Shown here: one piece after another, positions 41,090-42,689 of the stretch
Position numbering within the stretch: position 1 is the first letter of the stretch
How the letters are laid out: each line of letters opens with the position of its first letter
Assembly: GCA_029009055.1 (NCBI GenBank)
Contig: JAQXJR010000024.1
Coordinates: 1 to 42,689, forward strand
Direction: 5' to 3'
DNA length: 42,689 nt
Origin: Eubacteriales bacterium
Lineage (GTDB): Bacteria > Bacillota > Clostridia > Peptostreptococcales > Anaerovoracaceae
Notes under the pieces: generated by a model
The model's database searches: none
Seen by the model: only the letters and a program-made list of their open reading frames with translations
Told to the model about the DNA's origin: nothing
Program-made: the position numbers and the translations under genes

Positions 41090-41640
41090 CGATCTAGCAG
41101 ATTGCTATAGGTATTTTCAAGCACTCTGCGGAATGTCTCTTCCTCGTACTCCATGGCATTATTCGCGAGGAGACTCGCTATTCCGTGCGCTGCCACGAAT
41201 AGATCGAAAAACGCTTCCCTGGCTTCATGTTCTGAGCAGCCAAAACCGCCTGATACCATCCTGATCATATCCATGCCTTCAGGGTCTGCCATAAGGTCAC
41301 TGACATTTAATCCCGCGAAGCTGTTCGTCTGGAATAGGAATCTGAACAGGTTCTTCTCATCGCGCCCGAACTTGATATAGTTCATGCCGAGCTCCAGAAG
41401 TGGGTCATATCCTTTATCTCCTTTCGGCATTATGTATGACGTATGGTATTCGTCAGCCAGTTTATACGTCTCTCTACGTACATCTTCTATGGTCGTGAAA
41501 TTATACATTACCGGCTGGGTCGAACAATTCAGCTTATCTGCTATAGCCCTGATGCTCAGAGCTTCATTGCCCTGGTCGCGGACTATCTCAAAAGCAGCGT
41601 CCAGGATCATCTTCTTAGTTATCTTAGCTTTTGGCGGCAT
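41086..41640 (-). CDS. TetR/AcrR family transcriptional regulator
   Basis: A 184-residue repressor. The N-terminal helix-turn-helix (about 10-50: KKMILDAAFEIVRDQGNEALSIRAIADKLNCSTQPVMYNF) is standard, and the C-terminal helical ligand domain is of the TetR_C 33-like type. The start at 41640 has GAGGAGG 6 nt upstream; the longer open frame extends into the operators. It precedes the CPBP protease gene with a 4-bp overlap. Palindromic sites over its own promoter indicate autoregulation. Confidence 0.9.
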   Translation of the reverse strand: MPPKAKITKKMILDAAFEIVRDQGNEALSIRAIADKLNCSTQPVMYNFTTIEDVRRETYKLADEYHTSYIMPKGDKGYDPLLELGMNYIKFGRDEKNLFRFLFQTNSFAGLNVSDLMADPEGMDMIRMVSGGFGCSEHEAREAFFDLFVAAHGIASLLANNAMEYEEETFRRVLENTYSNLLDR

Positions 41641-41653
41641 TTCAGCCCTCCTC

Positions 41654-41680
41654 GTTATGTAACATATGTTATATAACATA
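41654..41680. promoter_or_regulatory. Overlapping palindromic operators of the TetR gene
   Basis: TAACATATGTTA (41660-41671) and TATGTTATATAACATA (41665-41680) are perfect palindromes sharing half-sites, with a third GTTA/TAAC pair at 41654-41663. They lie at and just after the -10 box. Confidence 0.7.
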
Positions 41681-41708
41681 TATTATATTCTCCCTAACTA
41701 CTCGTCAA
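41680..41708 (-). promoter_or_regulatory. Promoter of the tetR-CPBP operon
   Basis: On the minus strand TTGACG (41703-41708), a 17-bp spacer and TAATAT (41680-41685). Confidence 0.65.
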
Positions 41709-41805
41709 TAGTCCTTACAGTAAAGGTACGCCGAATTTACACGCATTTTACCAAGCCAGCCTGCTCGGCTTATATAATTATCTTGAAAATCATTATCTTA
41801 ATAGA

Positions 41806-41992
41806 ATGAAAAACACCAGAACTTACTGAAATTGAATGCGTAGAAATCATCGTCGATACTGTGACCGGTGTCAACTACATATACCGTTCCGGAGGCGCCG
41901 GCTTCGCGGGTGGCTTGACGGTCCTCATCGACGCGGATGGAAAACCTGTAGTTACGAAGGCTGGCAGCCTAGACTATCATGAAAGAATTTGA
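41806..41992 (+). pseudogene. DUF6440-like gene with an apparent +1 frameshift
   Basis: The frame ending at the TGA at 41990-41992 encodes a typical DUF6440-like body (EIIVDTVTGVNYIYR, GFAGGLTVLIDADGKPVVTK). It has no start codon: a stop lies at 41807-41809 in that frame. An ATG at 41806 is one base out of frame, and a run of five A (41809-41813) follows it. Removing one A would join them into a complete 61-codon gene of normal family length. It is either a real inactivation or an error in the homopolymer. No ribosome binding site is obvious. The end overlaps the next gene by 14 bp. Confidence 0.6.
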
Positions 41993-42584
41993 AAAGAGAA
42001 AAAAAGCAAAACTCCAGGAAACCGCCTTCTGCGTAGCTCTAACGTTTTTCATATTGTTCATACCTATCCTGATAATGAAGATCCGAGACAGTAATATGCC
42101 AGCAGAAGCTTTGCTGTCAGCGCTGATGTGGTCGTTACCTGTTACAGCCTTCGTCGCAATAATATGCTGGGCATCCATCAGCAGCAAAGAGAAGCAGACG
42201 CGTAAGGACTCCGTCGAAGCCGGCCTGGCGCCCGGCGAAGAGCCTGACCCCAATGATCCGGCTTGGTTCGTAACGGACGACTACCCACCTACAGTGCTTC
42301 ACATCTCCATGTTCGATAAGAGATACCCTGTGGTCTGGAAGAAGGAGGGTATGGACGCGAGCTGGTCAGATACAAGCGTGCCTTACGAACTATACTCCAT
42401 CCGCTTCGTGAAACCATCAGGAGAGCAGCGCGTGGTTTTTCTGCCATCAGAAGACGCTGTCTACTCGACCGACCCCGGTGCCATGGCACATTTCCGGAAG
42501 TTTTGCAAAGCGTGGGGCCTTAAGCTCGCCTCCGGGCGAGACGCTGAGACATTACGTCCATATAATGGTGTAAAAAGAAAATAG
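41979..42584 (+). CDS. Membrane protein of unknown function
   Basis: A 201-residue protein: a short basic N terminus, two hydrophobic helices (about 16-35 and 45-64), and a cytoplasmic C-terminal domain of about 130 residues with PPTVLHISMFDKRYPVVW and an acidic PGEEPDPNDPAWF segment. I do not recognise a family. The start overlaps the end of the DUF6440-like frame, and the ribosome binding site is weak, so it may once have been translated by coupling to that gene. Confidence 0.65.
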   Translation: MKEFEKRKKAKLQETAFCVALTFFILFIPILIMKIRDSNMPAEALLSALMWSLPVTAFVAIICWASISSKEKQTRKDSVEAGLAPGEEPDPNDPAWFVTDDYPPTVLHISMFDKRYPVVWKKEGMDASWSDTSVPYELYSIRFVKPSGEQRVVFLPSEDAVYSTDPGAMAHFRKFCKAWGLKLASGRDAETLRPYNGVKRK

Positions 42585-42651
42585 TATAAGAAAAGCCATG
42601 AAGGCTCCTGTATAATGTTTAACGACCAACTAAAACAAAGGAGGAACTATC

Positions 42652-42689
42652 ATGGCTCAAATAAATATTACACTGGATGAATCGGAATT
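42652..42689 (+). CDS. Start of a probable IS256-like transposase, cut by the window end
   Basis: Only 12 codons are present, reading MAQINITLDESE, with a strong AAAGGAGG 7 nt upstream and a TATAAT at 42611-42616. The opening residues resemble IS256-family (Mutator-type) transposases of Clostridia, which commonly begin MAQIN-TL. The call is based on so few residues that it is provisional. If right, an insertion-sequence end should lie at about 42590-42610. Confidence 0.45.
   Translation, partial: MAQINITLDESE

Overview
The window looks like a chromosomal segment of an anaerobic member of the Bacillota, Clostridia-like (Lachnospiraceae or Anaerovoracaceae grade). The clues are strong AGGAGG ribosome binding sites, LL-diaminopimelate aminotransferase lysine synthesis, a Mn-dependent CBS/DRTGG pyrophosphatase, YitT, Hsp33, a cobalamin riboswitch, FIVAR/fibronectin surface proteins and covalent-FMN domains. 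The genus cannot be fixed from the sequence alone. GC content is moderate. A consistent codon-context habit, with Lys AAG preceded by a T-ending codon, runs through nearly all genes and suggests one resident genome.

Layout. 1-2373 (minus): a structured intergenic element, then dapL and dapF (lysine/peptidoglycan precursor). 2506-10615 (plus): a nitrogen-assimilation operon, asnB-gltB-gltD, preceded by a near-consensus promoter and a leader of about 150 nt ending in a strong intrinsic terminator, probably a regulatory RNA of unidentified class. 10669-16544 (minus): a four-gene operon of a NIF3-insert/CutA-like protein, a TerB_N/TerB_C protein, a BrxD-like (DUF2791) P-loop ATPase and an Lhr/BrxHI-like helicase. 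This is a candidate DNA-processing, stress or defence module with no BREX methylase or PglZ. 16857-23556 (minus): a small secreted protein, an unusual AI-2E permease/NAD(P)HX-epimerase fusion, a MalY/PatB-type lyase, a Mn pyrophosphatase and a YitT membrane protein. 23694-28363: a DUF1805 protein, a predicted heavy-metal exporter, a small unknown protein, a secreted Lys-rich fibronectin protein and a BASS-family symporter with a promoter and an 18-bp palindromic operator. 28364-29050 is gene-free, AT-rich and full of repeats and inverted repeats.

29060-31549 (minus) is a MacB/FtsX-type ABC pair. Divergent from it, 31835-36919 (plus) is a cobalamin riboswitch followed by a surface protein, a double FMN-binding protein with a cysteine cluster, a single FMN-binding protein and a membrane polyferredoxin of NosR/NapH/YccM type. 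Together they form what looks like a B12-controlled flavin electron-transfer chain across the membrane, and this is the most interesting system in the window alongside the TerB/BrxD/helicase operon. 37091-41640 (minus): iron alcohol dehydrogenase with hslO, a FAH-family hydrolase, and a TetR regulator with a CPBP protease and clear palindromic operators. 41806-42689 (plus): a frameshifted DUF6440 gene, a membrane protein of unknown function and the first codons of a probable IS256-like transposase that runs off the end.

Starts were chosen by ribosome binding site and family length, so several genes begin inside their longest open frame. Domain names come from reading motifs and were not confirmed by database searches.
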